Source: Pseudomonas rhodesiae (lineage in GTDB: Bacteria > Pseudomonadota > Gammaproteobacteria > Pseudomonadales > Pseudomonadaceae). Taken from it: a stretch of 64,000 bases of DNA. The notes beneath the pieces were generated by a model. It worked only from the letters and a program-made list of their open reading frames with translations. It was not told where the DNA came from and searched no databases. This document shows positions 8,158 through 15,697 of the stretch, in pieces. The stretch spans positions 53,770 to 117,769 of the forward strand of contig NZ_VFEU01000015.1 of assembly GCF_007858255.1 (NCBI RefSeq), written 5' to 3'. Position numbers and translations under genes: made by a program. Position 1 is the first letter of the stretch, and every line of letters begins with the position of its first letter.

Positions 8158-8361
8158 TCACCACGGCGCGTGCGAGACCAGCTGGCCGCTGAAAAAGCCC
8201 CAGGTAATCAAGCCGAGGGTGATCACGGCCAGGACCACGCGCACGGTCAGGGCAGTGACGAGGCGGTTGGAGTGGCCCTCGTCCTTGACCAGAAAGAACA
8301 AGCCACTGAACAGGCTCACGACGGTCGCGATCAGCATCAGGGCAATGGCTGCTTTGAGCAT
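8158..8361 (-). CDS. Twin-transmembrane small protein (DUF2909-like)
   Basis: This 67-residue protein begins MLKAAIALMLIATVVSLFSG and consists almost entirely of two hydrophobic helices (about 4-25 and 36-58) joined by a short charged loop (KDEGHSNRL). It matches the DUF2909 family of small proteins found beside aa3 oxidase genes in gamma-proteobacteria. It is on the opposite strand to the rest of the locus, ending 6 nt from the coxC stop and diverging from the SURF1 gene. A role in oxidase assembly or stability is plausible from location only. Confidence 0.8.
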   Translation of the reverse strand: MLKAAIALMLIATVVSLFSGLFFLVKDEGHSNRLVTALTVRVVLAVITLGLITWGFFSGQLVSHAPW

Positions 8362-8394
8362 GGTGCGGCTCCTGGGCTTTCGAGGGGAGGGGCG

Positions 8395-9162
8395 ATGAAA
8401 TCCAGTATAGCCAGTGCCTGGCAGCGCTTTCGTCCCGGTATTGCGCCGACGGTGGTAGTGCTTGTGCTGCTGCCGCTGATGGTGGGGCTGGGATGCTGGC
8501 AGTTGTCTCGCGGCCAGGAAAAGCAGGCGCTGGTGGACAGCTATGCCGAGCGCCGTGCGGCCGAACCGATCCATGGTGACCAGCTCGCGGCGCTCGCAGA
8601 CCCTGCGTTTCGTCGGGTTCACCTGCGTGGGCAGTTCGATGCCGAACACAGCGTACTGCTCGACAACCGCATGCGCGATGGCAAGGCCGGTGTCGAGCTG
8701 CTGCAACCCTTCCATGACCAGGCCAGCGGTCTGTGGCTGTTGCTCAATCGCGGCTGGCTGCCCTGGCCGGACCGGCGCACCCCGCCGGCCTTCACCACCC
8801 CTGAACAACCGGTGAATCTCGACGCCTGGGTGTACGTGGCGCCGGGCGAAACCTTCCAGTTGCAGGCCGACCCGGTGGCGTCCAACTGGCCGCGCTTGCT
8901 CACCGCGCTGCACCCCTCCGCGTTGTGGGCCGAGCTGGGTCGCAGCGGGTATGGCTACGAGTTGCGCGCCGAACCCGGCCCGGGCACCTACGAAACCCGC
9001 TGGCCGGTCGTGGCCATGGGCCCGGAAAAACACCTGGCGTATGCCGTGCAGTGGTTCGCCATGGTCCTGGCGTTGCTGGCGCTTTATCTCTATCTCGGAT
9101 GGCACCACACAAAAAAGGAGAAGCCCCATGAGAGCGGCCATGAATCCACCCAACATGTCTGA
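8395..9162 (+). CDS. SURF1 family cytochrome oxidase biogenesis protein
   Basis: This 255-residue protein has the SURF1 plan: a TM helix near the N-terminus (about 14-34, GIAPTVVVLVLLPLMVGLGCWQ), a periplasmic domain with LDNRMRDGKAGVELLQPF and LNRGWLPW, and a second TM near the C-terminus (YAVQWFAMVLALLALYLYLG). SURF1 helps insert heme a into subunit I. GAGGGGAGGGGCG precedes the ATG at 8395. An upstream in-frame extension is read-through of the divergent region. Its last 35 nt overlap the next gene. Confidence 0.92.
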   Translation: MKSSIASAWQRFRPGIAPTVVVLVLLPLMVGLGCWQLSRGQEKQALVDSYAERRAAEPIHGDQLAALADPAFRRVHLRGQFDAEHSVLLDNRMRDGKAGVELLQPFHDQASGLWLLLNRGWLPWPDRRTPPAFTTPEQPVNLDAWVYVAPGETFQLQADPVASNWPRLLTALHPSALWAELGRSGYGYELRAEPGPGTYETRWPVVAMGPEKHLAYAVQWFAMVLALLALYLYLGWHHTKKEKPHESGHESTQHV

Positions 9163-9712
9163 GCTGCCCGACCGTCGCAAAGGCCGCTGGCAGTTGATCC
9201 TGATTCTGCTGATGGTCATCGGCCCGATGGTGTTGGCCACACTCATGTACAAGCTGCAGTTCTGGGTGCCCGACAGTCGCAGCTATCACGGCGAGCTGAT
9301 TGGCGATGGCCAGACCCGCGCCGACATCGGCGTGCAGGCCGACGAGCAGCGCTGGCAACTGCTGGTTACGGCACCCACGGCCTGCGCCGCCGACTGCCAG
9401 CAACTGGTGTACCTGGCGCGGCAACTGCAGATTGGCCTGGGCCGCGATGCTTCGCGCGCCAGTCATGCCCTGGCCAGCGCGCAACCTTTGAGCACTGACT
9501 ATGACGCCAAGCTCAAGGCCGAATACCCCCAGTTGCAACGCTACGCGCTGGACCTGTCGACCTTCGGCAAAAACGCCGCCGCGCCGGGTGACGCGCAGCT
9601 TTGGATCGTCGATCCCCACGGCAACCTGGTGCTGCGCTATGACGCCACGGTCAAGGGCAAGGATTTGCTCAACGATCTGCGTCATCTGTTGAAACTGTCC
9701 AACATCGGATAA
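9128..9712 (+). CDS. Membrane-anchored thioredoxin-like protein of the cox locus
   Basis: This 194-residue protein has one N-terminal TM helix (about 21-43) and a periplasmic domain. Cys86 and Cys90 form a CAADC motif at the end of a predicted beta strand (RWQLLVTAPTACAADC). Near the C-terminus WIVDPHGNLVLRY resembles the strand before the cis loop of thioredoxin folds. This is the CxxxC plan of SCO copper chaperones (compare C84 and C88 in the SCO gene at 11686), but I see no clear equivalent of the SCO histidine. The start at 9128 has AAAGGAGAA and overlaps the SURF1 gene by 35 nt, so translation is probably coupled. A role in copper or disulfide handling for CuA is inference. Confidence 0.75.
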   Translation: MRAAMNPPNMSELPDRRKGRWQLILILLMVIGPMVLATLMYKLQFWVPDSRSYHGELIGDGQTRADIGVQADEQRWQLLVTAPTACAADCQQLVYLARQLQIGLGRDASRASHALASAQPLSTDYDAKLKAEYPQLQRYALDLSTFGKNAAAPGDAQLWIVDPHGNLVLRYDATVKGKDLLNDLRHLLKLSNIG

Positions 9713-9722
9713 GGGCATCGTC

Positions 9723-10802
9723 ATGGCCAAACCTGGATTTCGCCTCGCGTTGTTTGCCACCCTACTGGCGCTGATCGTCGTGCTGCTCGGTGCCTATACC
9801 CGCCTGACCCACGCCGGTCTCGGCTGCCCGGATTGGCCCGGTTGCTACGGTTTTATTGGGGTGCCCAACAGTGAAGCCCAACTGGCCCATGCCGAATTGC
9901 ATTTTCCTGACACACCGGTGGAGGCCGACAAAGGCTGGAGCGAGATGATCCATCGCTACTTCGCCGGCACCTTGGGGCTGCTGATCGGCGTATTGGCGGC
10001 GCGGTGCTGGAGTCATCGGCGCGATCCCGGTCAGCCGGTGAAGTTGCCGCTGTTTCTGCTCGCCGTGGTGTTCGCCCAGGCGGCGTTTGGTATGTGGACG
10101 GTGACATTGAAGCTGTGGCCGCAAGTGGTCACGGGGCACTTGCTGGGAGGCTTTGCCACCCTGAGCCTGCTGTTTTTGCTGACCCTGCGTTTGTCGGGAG
10201 TTTTACCAGCGTTGATCGTGCCGAAGCGCCTGCAATATTGGGCCACGGCCGGGCTGGTGGTGGTGATCGGCCAGATCGCGCTGGGCGGCTGGGTAAGTTC
10301 CAACTATGCGGCCGTGGCCTGTATCGACCTGCCCACCTGCCACGGTCAATGGTGGCCGGCGGCGGACTTTGCCAACGGTTTTCACCTGACCCAACATATC
10401 GGCCCGAACTACCTGGGCGGGCAGCTCGACAGCGAGGCGCGTACGGCGATTCACCTGACACACCGCTTGGGCGCGGTCATCGTCACCTTGGCCCTGCTCG
10501 GTTTGGCCTGGCAACTGCGCGCGGTGGGCATGACGCGACTGGCGGGCCTGTTGCTGATTGCCTTGGCCGCGCAAATCGGCCTGGGCTTGAGCAATGTGTA
10601 TTTCCATCTGCCGCTGCCGGTGGCCGTGGCCCATAACGCCGGTGGCGCCGGATTGTTGCTGACGCTGGTGCTGGTCAATTACCACGCGCGTACCAGCCTG
10701 GTACGGGTGCGCAGTCAGCGGCCGTTCGGCTGGCGCTTTATCCCGCGCAAACAGATATCGGGCCTGACCACCCTTAAAGGAGAAATGCCATGGCGACCTT
10801 GA
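9723..10802 (+). CDS. ctaA: Heme A synthase (COX15/CtaA)
   Basis: This 359-residue membrane enzyme oxidises the C8 methyl group of heme O to give heme A for the oxidase. Eight hydrophobic segments are visible. Conserved features include the N-terminal YTRLTHAGLGCPDWPGCYG motif, the heme-binding EMIHRYFAG and the second-half AIHLTHRLGAV and AHNAGGAGLL histidines. A conserved Cys pair lies in ACIDLPTCHGQWW. It lies 10 nt after the thioredoxin-like gene and overlaps ctaB by 13 nt, so the three are one transcript. Confidence 0.95.
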   Translation: MAKPGFRLALFATLLALIVVLLGAYTRLTHAGLGCPDWPGCYGFIGVPNSEAQLAHAELHFPDTPVEADKGWSEMIHRYFAGTLGLLIGVLAARCWSHRRDPGQPVKLPLFLLAVVFAQAAFGMWTVTLKLWPQVVTGHLLGGFATLSLLFLLTLRLSGVLPALIVPKRLQYWATAGLVVVIGQIALGGWVSSNYAAVACIDLPTCHGQWWPAADFANGFHLTQHIGPNYLGGQLDSEARTAIHLTHRLGAVIVTLALLGLAWQLRAVGMTRLAGLLLIALAAQIGLGLSNVYFHLPLPVAVAHNAGGAGLLLTLVLVNYHARTSLVRVRSQRPFGWRFIPRKQISGLTTLKGEMPWRP

Positions 10803-11689
10803 CCGGCGCGCGGCACGACCAGGCGCTCTGGCGCGACTATCTGGAGCTGACCAAGCCGAAGGTGGTGGTGCTGATGTTGATTACTTCCCTGGTCGGTATG
10901 TTTCTCGCGACCCGCGCTGGCGTGCCGTGGACGGTGCTGATTTTCGGCAATTTGGGGATCGCTCTGTGTGCAGGCGGCGCGGCGGCGATCAACCACGTGG
11001 TGGACCGGCGGATCGACGCCGTGATGGCCCGCACCCATAAGCGCCCGTTGGCCCAGGGGCGCGTGCAGCCTGTGGGCGCGCTGGCCTTTGCGTTGGTGTT
11101 GTCAGTGGCTGGACTGACGCTGCTACTGGCGTTCACCAATCCGCTGGCGGCATGGCTGACCTTGGCGTCGTTGTTGGGGTATGCGGTGATCTATACCGGG
11201 TTTCTCAAGCGCGCTACGCCGCAGAATATCGTTATCGGCGGTTTGGCCGGAGCGGCGCCACCGTTACTGGGCTGGGTTGCCGTCACCGGGCATGTCAGTG
11301 CCGAACCGCTGCTGCTGGTGCTGATTATCTTCGCCTGGACCCCGCCACACTTCTGGGCTTTGGCCATTCACCGCAAAGAGGAGTACGCCAAGGCCGATAT
11401 TCCGATGCTGCCGGTAACCCACGGCGAGCATTACACCAAGGTGCATATCCTGCTCTACACCTTCGCCCTACTGGCAGTGAGCCTGATGCCCTACGTGATC
11501 CACATGAGCGGCCCGCTCTACCTGGGTTGCGCGCTGGTCTTGGGTGCGCGCTTTCTGCAATGGGCCTGGGTGTTGTACCGTGGCGGTCGGCCGCACGCGG
11601 CGATCAACACCTTCAAGTACTCTATCTGGTACCTGTTCCTACTGTTTATCGCGCTGCTCGTAGACCACTACTTACTGTTGAACCTATGA
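10790..11689 (+). CDS. ctaB: Protoheme IX farnesyltransferase
   Basis: This 299-residue UbiA-superfamily membrane prenyltransferase (also called CyoE) makes heme O from protoheme and farnesyl diphosphate. The first Asp-rich motif NHVVDRRIDAVMARTHKRPL binds the prenyl diphosphate. The second region has RKEEYAKADIPMLPV. Nine hydrophobic helices are expected and the pattern fits. AAAGGAG precedes the ATG at 10790, which lies inside the ctaA 3' end. The stop overlaps the SCO start (ATGA). Confidence 0.95.
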   Translation: MATLTGARHDQALWRDYLELTKPKVVVLMLITSLVGMFLATRAGVPWTVLIFGNLGIALCAGGAAAINHVVDRRIDAVMARTHKRPLAQGRVQPVGALAFALVLSVAGLTLLLAFTNPLAAWLTLASLLGYAVIYTGFLKRATPQNIVIGGLAGAAPPLLGWVAVTGHVSAEPLLLVLIIFAWTPPHFWALAIHRKEEYAKADIPMLPVTHGEHYTKVHILLYTFALLAVSLMPYVIHMSGPLYLGCALVLGARFLQWAWVLYRGGRPHAAINTFKYSIWYLFLLFIALLVDHYLLLNL

Positions 11690-12321
11690 CTCGAACTCAA
11701 AAAACCGTCTTTATCCTGGTGGCCATCGTCGCGTTGATCATGGGCCTGACCGTCAACAAAGTGCTCAACGGCAAAGGCCAGGGCGACCCCACCGCGCTGA
11801 TCGACGCCGGCATCATCCTGCTGCCGCAAAGCCGCGCGCTGCCGCCGGTGATCATGACCAATCAGGACGGCCAGCCGGTGGTGATCAATGAATTGAAGGG
11901 TAAGTGGAGCCTGCTGTTCTTCGGCTACACCTTCTGCCCGGACATTTGCCCTACCACCCTTGCTCAACTGCGCCAGATCAAGAGCGAACTGCCCAAGGAC
12001 GTTGTGGATAAGCTTCAGGTGATTCTGGTGAGTGTCGACCCCAACCGCGACACTCCGACCCAGCTCAAGCAGTACCTGGGCTATTTCGATCCGCAATTCC
12101 AGGGTCTGACCGGCGCAAATGTGGCTGAGGTGCAAAAGGTCTCGAACGCCGTGAGTATCCCGTTCATCCCGGCCGATACCAGCAAGCCGAACTACACCGT
12201 CGATCACAGCGGTAACCTCGCGCTGATCGGCCCGGACGGAACTCAACGTGGTTTTATCCGCGCGCCATTGAACAACCAGAAGCTGGTGGCGCAATTGCCA
12301 GGGTTGTTACAGCGTCAGTAG
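11686..12321 (+). CDS. SCO1/SenC family copper chaperone
   Basis: This 211-residue protein is anchored by an N-terminal TM helix (about 7-24) and carries a thioredoxin-fold SCO domain. The copper ligands are Cys84 and Cys88 in YTFCPDICPT and the His in YTVDHSGNLALIGPDG. It delivers copper or reduces the CuA cysteines of subunit II. The ATG at 11686 overlaps the ctaB stop by 4 nt. The frame is open far upstream within ctaB, which is a shadow. It is the last gene of the cox locus. Confidence 0.93.
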   Translation: MTRTQKTVFILVAIVALIMGLTVNKVLNGKGQGDPTALIDAGIILLPQSRALPPVIMTNQDGQPVVINELKGKWSLLFFGYTFCPDICPTTLAQLRQIKSELPKDVVDKLQVILVSVDPNRDTPTQLKQYLGYFDPQFQGLTGANVAEVQKVSNAVSIPFIPADTSKPNYTVDHSGNLALIGPDGTQRGFIRAPLNNQKLVAQLPGLLQRQ

Positions 12322-12339
12322 TAGCCGACACAAAAAATG

Positions 12340-12430
12340 TGGGGGGGGGCTTGCTTGGCCCTGATAGCAGAGTGCCAGTCGATGTAGATGCCGACTGAAG
12401 CACTGCCATAGGGGGCAAGCCCCCTCCTAC
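12340..12430. repeat. REPIN (inverted REP pair), left copy
   Basis: A degenerate REP (GGGGGGGGCTTGCTTGGCCC) and an inverted REP (GGGGGCAAGCCCCCTCCTAC) flank a spacer that includes AGAGTGCCAGTCGATGTAGA. The same spacer recurs in the right copy at 12793-12880, so these are two copies of one REPIN. Confidence 0.75.
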
Positions 12431-12458
12431 ATTTGCTTTGTGTTGCCTGAGGGATCGG

Positions 12459-12596
12459 GGCCAGCGTCTGCTGTTGATTGGGATCGAGTTCACGCCGTAA
12501 TGCTGAATCGAGATGCAAGCCCATCAGGTGGCCGATGTCAGAGGCACTGAACCACGGTTGGTCGTCGATTAGCACATTCGAGTCTTGCACAAACCT
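12459..12596 (-). pseudogene. BRO-N / antirepressor-like fragment, copy A
   Basis: The minus frame reads QDSNVLIDDQPWFSASDIGH, then LMGLHL and LRRELDPNQQQTL. This matches the first half of the BRO-N domain proteins common in Pseudomonas (pattern QPWFxxxDLGRLMG...KLDPDQxRT), where the tryptophan and the LDPDQ motif are typical. The reading frame then runs into REP DNA and loses similarity, so the domain is cut short. No SD or promoter is evident. It is a relic, not a working gene. Confidence 0.55.
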
Positions 12597-12598
12597 AA

Positions 12599-12627
12599 TG
12601 TGGGAGGGGGCAAGCCCCCTCCCACAT
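12599..12627. repeat. Perfect REP palindrome at the duplication junction
   Basis: GTGGGAGGGGG, a short AAG-containing centre and CCCCCTCCCAC form a nearly perfect 26-bp palindrome (12600-12625). It separates the two duplicated units. Confidence 0.8.
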
Positions 12628-12652
12628 TTGCTTTGTGTTGCCTGAGGATCGG

Positions 12653-12790
12653 GGCCAGCGTCTGCTGTTGATTGGGATCGAGTTCACGCCGTAGTGCTGA
12701 ATCGAGATGCAAGCCCATCAGGTGGCCGATGTCAGAGGCACTGAACCACGGTTGGTCGTCGATTGGCACATTCGAGTCTTGCACAAACCT
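12653..12790 (-). pseudogene. BRO-N / antirepressor-like fragment, copy B
   Basis: This is the second copy of the same fragment. It differs from copy A by Leu to Pro in SNVLIDD/SNVPIDD and by silent changes. It carries the same truncated BRO-N similarity and again fades into REP sequence at its 3' side. Confidence 0.55.
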
Positions 12791-12792
12791 AA

Positions 12793-12880
12793 TGTGGGAG
12801 GGGGCTTGCCCCCGATAGCAGAGTGCCAGTCGATGTAGATGCCGACTGAAGCACTGCTATCGGGAGCAAGCCCCCTCCCA
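12793..12880. repeat. REPIN (inverted REP pair), right copy
   Basis: GTGGGAGGGGGCTTGCCCCC at 12795 and an inverted REP ending near 12880 (GGGAGCAAGCCCCCTCCCAT) flank the spacer found in the left copy. It closes the REP-rich stretch downstream of the SCO gene and before metQ. Confidence 0.8.
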
Positions 12881-12926
12881 TATTGTTGATCGCCAGTGGA
12901 CTGGGGATCAGGTTGTTTCTTCAGGA

Positions 12927-13700
12927 TCAGAACGCCGGCTTGATCGCGCCTTTGTATTTTTCTTCGATGAATTGCTTCACCTCAGGGGTGTGCAGCGCGG
13001 CGATCAGTTTCTTCACGGCGTCCGCGTCCTTGTTGTCTTCGCGGGTGACCAGGATGTTCACATACGGCGAGTCGCTGCCTTCGATCAACAGGGCGTCCTT
13101 GGCAGGGTCCAGCTTGGCTTCCAGGGCGTAGTTGGTGTTGATCAGCGCCAGGTCGACCTGGGTCAACACGCGTGGCAGGGTGGCGGCTTCCAGTTCGCGG
13201 AACTTCAGGTTTTTCGGGTTGGCGGTAATGTCTTTGATGGTTGACAGGATGTTGGTTGGGTCCTTCAGGGTGATCAGGTCGTTTTTGGCCAGAAGCAGCA
13301 GGGCGCGGCCGCCGTTGGTGGCGTCGTTCGGGATCACGACGTTGGCGCCGCTTGGCAGCTCGTCGATTTTTTTGTACTTGCTGGAGTAAGCACCCAGGGG
13401 CTCCAGGTGTACCCCGCCCACGCTTACCAAGTGAGTGCCCTTGGTCTTGTTGAACTCATCGAGGTACGGTTGGTGCTGGAAGAAGTTGGCGTCCAGACGC
13501 TTCTCGGCCACTTGTACGTTAGGCTGAACGTAATCGGTGAACACCTTGACCTCGAGGTCCACGCCTTCTTTAGCCAGGGCCGGCTTCACGAATTCGAGGA
13601 TTTCCGCGTGGGGCACCGGCGAGGCCGCGACGGTGAGGGTCTCGGCCGCGTGAGCGGAAAACGCGGCAACGGCGGCGAAAGCAACCAGTAGTTTTTTCAT
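12927..13700 (-). CDS. metQ: Methionine ABC transporter substrate-binding protein
   Basis: This 257-residue NlpA/MetQ family protein binds D/L-methionine in the periplasm. It has a signal peptide of about 18 residues (cut near AHA-AET) and the family blocks VAASPVPHAEILE, YVQPNVQVAEKRLDANFFQH and ALINTNYA. There is no cysteine at the cleavage site, so it looks like a soluble periplasmic protein, not the lipoprotein seen in E. coli. AAGGAG lies 8 nt before the ATG at 13700, and the upstream in-frame ATG has no such site. It is the last gene of metNIQ. Confidence 0.93.
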   Translation of the reverse strand: MKKLLVAFAAVAAFSAHAAETLTVAASPVPHAEILEFVKPALAKEGVDLEVKVFTDYVQPNVQVAEKRLDANFFQHQPYLDEFNKTKGTHLVSVGGVHLEPLGAYSSKYKKIDELPSGANVVIPNDATNGGRALLLLAKNDLITLKDPTNILSTIKDITANPKNLKFRELEAATLPRVLTQVDLALINTNYALEAKLDPAKDALLIEGSDSPYVNILVTREDNKDADAVKKLIAALHTPEVKQFIEEKYKGAIKPAF

Positions 13701-13751
13701 CCAGCAAGCTCCTTGTTCGGGCATCTGCCGGCAGTTGGCCGGCAATGGCCG

Positions 13752-14426
13752 TTATTTTCGAGAATAGTGTGTCACCAGCTTGTCGCCGATGGTTTGCAGA
13801 ATCTGCACCAGCACAATCAACATGATGACGGTGACGACCATGACGTCGTCCTGGAAACGCTGGTATCCATAGCGGATCGCCAGGTCACCCAACCCGCCGG
13901 CACCGACCACGCCGGCCATGGCGGTATAGCCCACCAGTGCAATGGCGGTCACGGTGATTGCGGCAATGATGCCAGGCTTCGCCTCGGGCAAAAGTGCCTT
14001 GACGATGATCTGCCGAGTGGTGGCGCCCATGGCTTGTGTCGCTTCGATGATGCCGCGATCCACTTCGCGCAGAGCCGTTTCCACCAGCCGCGCGAAGAAC
14101 GTCGAGGCGCCTACCACCAACGGCGGAATCGCGCCGGCCACTCCCAGCGATGTGCCGGTGATAAAGATCGTTGTAGGAATCATCACAATCAGCAGAATGA
14201 TAAACGGCAGTGAGCGTATAGCGTTGACGATAAACGCCAGAACGCCGTAGGTGGCTTTCTGCTCCAGCAACTGACGTGGGCTGAACAAGAAGAGCAGGAT
14301 GCCGAGCGGCAGGCCGACCAGCACGGTGAACAGCAGTGAAGTGCTGAGCATCAGCATGGTGTCACCGGTGGCGACCCAAATGTCGGCCCAATCCACCTTA
14401 TCGAAGTAATGCAGTAACACGTCCAT
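13752..14426 (-). CDS. metI: Methionine ABC transporter permease
   Basis: This 224-residue inner-membrane permease has five to six hydrophobic segments. The EAA-type coupling loop appears as AIRYGYQRF near the C-terminus, and ATQAMGATTRQIIVKALLPEA carries the conserved Gly. Its start codon shares one base with the metN stop, so translation is coupled. Confidence 0.94.
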   Translation of the reverse strand: MDVLLHYFDKVDWADIWVATGDTMLMLSTSLLFTVLVGLPLGILLFLFSPRQLLEQKATYGVLAFIVNAIRSLPFIILLIVMIPTTIFITGTSLGVAGAIPPLVVGASTFFARLVETALREVDRGIIEATQAMGATTRQIIVKALLPEAKPGIIAAITVTAIALVGYTAMAGVVGAGGLGDLAIRYGYQRFQDDVMVVTVIMLIVLVQILQTIGDKLVTHYSRK

Positions 14427-15433
14427 TAACGCAGGACCTCCATATGCACGTCGGCTGCGGTGAAGCGGGCGAAAGCTGCTTCCATATCACCGCCGGTGAT
14501 GGCCAGAGTCAGTTGCCCGTAGGGAATGTCTTTGATGCGATCGATACGACCGGCAAGGATGCTGTAGTCCACTCCCGTCTCGCGCGCGACGGTACCCAAC
14601 AATGGCGCGTAAGTCGCTTCGCCCTGGAATGTCAGGCGCACGATACGGCCAGGCACGTGAGCGAAGTCATCGCGCTGTTCGCTTTCGTCGATTTGGTCGG
14701 CTTCCTGCACAAAACGCTTGGTGGTCGGGTGCTTAGGGTGCAGGAACACATCCGCCACCGACCCCTGCTCGACGATTACACCGGCGTCCATGACGGCGAC
14801 TTGGTCGCATACGCGACGGATCACATCCATTTCATGGGTGATCAGCACGATGGTCAGTTTCAACTCGCGATTGATTTCGGCCAGCAATTGCAGGACCGAC
14901 GCAGTGGTCTGCGGGTCGAGGGCGCTGGTGGCTTCGTCGCACAGCAGGATCTTCGGCTTGGTTGCCAGGGCGCGGGCGATGCCGACGCGTTGCTTTTGGC
15001 CGCCGGAGAGTTGCGCGGGGTACTTCTTGGCGTGGTCGGACAGGCCCACGCGAGCGAGCAGTTCTGCCACCCGTTGGTCGATTGCCTTGCGCGACATTTC
15101 GCCGGCCAGGGTCAGTGGCAGCGCCACGTTGTCGGCGACGGTCTTGGAAGCCAGCAGGTTGAAGTGCTGGAAGATCATGCCGACCTGCTGACGGAAACGA
15201 CGCAGGCCGTTGGCGTCCAGGGCGGTGACTTCTTCGCCATCGACCGTGATCTGACCGCCGCTGGGTTCTTCCAGGCGGTTGATCAAGCGCAACAGCGTGC
15301 TTTTACCTGCACCCGAATGGCCGATCAGGCCGAACACCTGGCCGTTCTCGACTCGCAGGCTGGTGGGATGCAGCGCGGGGATATCCCTACCGTCGACACG
15401 GTAGGTTTTATGGACGTTTTGAAACTCGATCAC
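14426..15433 (-). CDS. metN: Methionine ABC transporter ATP-binding protein
   Basis: This 335-residue ATPase drives methionine import. It shows Walker A GHSGAGKSTL, signature LSGGQKQRVGIARAL and Walker B KILLCDEATSALD, followed by a C-terminal NIL regulatory domain (about 250-335) that senses methionine in this family. The start is GTG (15431-15433) giving MIEFQNVHKTY, with AAGG 10 nt upstream. It leads the metNIQ operon and is divergent from katE. I see no SAM riboswitch in the 264-nt gap (15434-15697), and no other gene there. Confidence 0.95.
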   Translation of the reverse strand: MIEFQNVHKTYRVDGRDIPALHPTSLRVENGQVFGLIGHSGAGKSTLLRLINRLEEPSGGQITVDGEEVTALDANGLRRFRQQVGMIFQHFNLLASKTVADNVALPLTLAGEMSRKAIDQRVAELLARVGLSDHAKKYPAQLSGGQKQRVGIARALATKPKILLCDEATSALDPQTTASVLQLLAEINRELKLTIVLITHEMDVIRRVCDQVAVMDAGVIVEQGSVADVFLHPKHPTTKRFVQEADQIDESEQRDDFAHVPGRIVRLTFQGEATYAPLLGTVARETGVDYSILAGRIDRIKDIPYGQLTLAITGGDMEAAFARFTAADVHMEVLR

Positions 15434-15697
15434 GTAGCGAACCTTGTGGGGCGCATGAAAAGGGATCAGCGGTTAGCCGGGCGCGCATTTTAGCCTGTCC
15501 GTATAGCGTTTCTTAGCATTTATTTCGTATCCAACCAGCGATTTGGCAATAACGCGATCAAAGGTCATAAAAAAGGAACGGCGCAAAACCCTGTCAGTCC
15601 CTACTTAAGCAACTCAATTTCCCAGGTGCCGTGCCTGGGGTTTTGCTCAAACGAGCCGGGGAACGCTCTGGCCACTTTGAATAAGGAGTTTTGACTG

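Larger units (their letters stand above)
12416..12804. repeat. Tandem duplication of a unit of about 194 bp
   Basis: The block 12416-12610 is repeated at 12611-12804 with only a few differences: one G deleted near 12452, A/G near 12500, and A/G plus T/C differences near 12571 and 12603. The junction is a perfect REP palindrome. Each unit contains the same fragment of a BRO-N-like gene on the minus strand. The high identity points to a recent duplication by recombination between flanking REPs. Confidence 0.85.

Noticed and set aside
12315..12590. Possible intact small gene on the minus strand downstream of the SCO gene
   Set aside because: The similarity to BRO-N stops after about 45 residues and the frame continues into REP DNA, so I list it as a pseudogene fragment.
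12340..12880. CRISPR-like array
   Set aside because: The repeats are REP palindromes and one long tandem duplication, without regularly spaced unique spacers or cas genes.
15434..15697. SAM riboswitch in front of metN
   Set aside because: I could not find the conserved SAM-I or SAM-II core in the metN leader.
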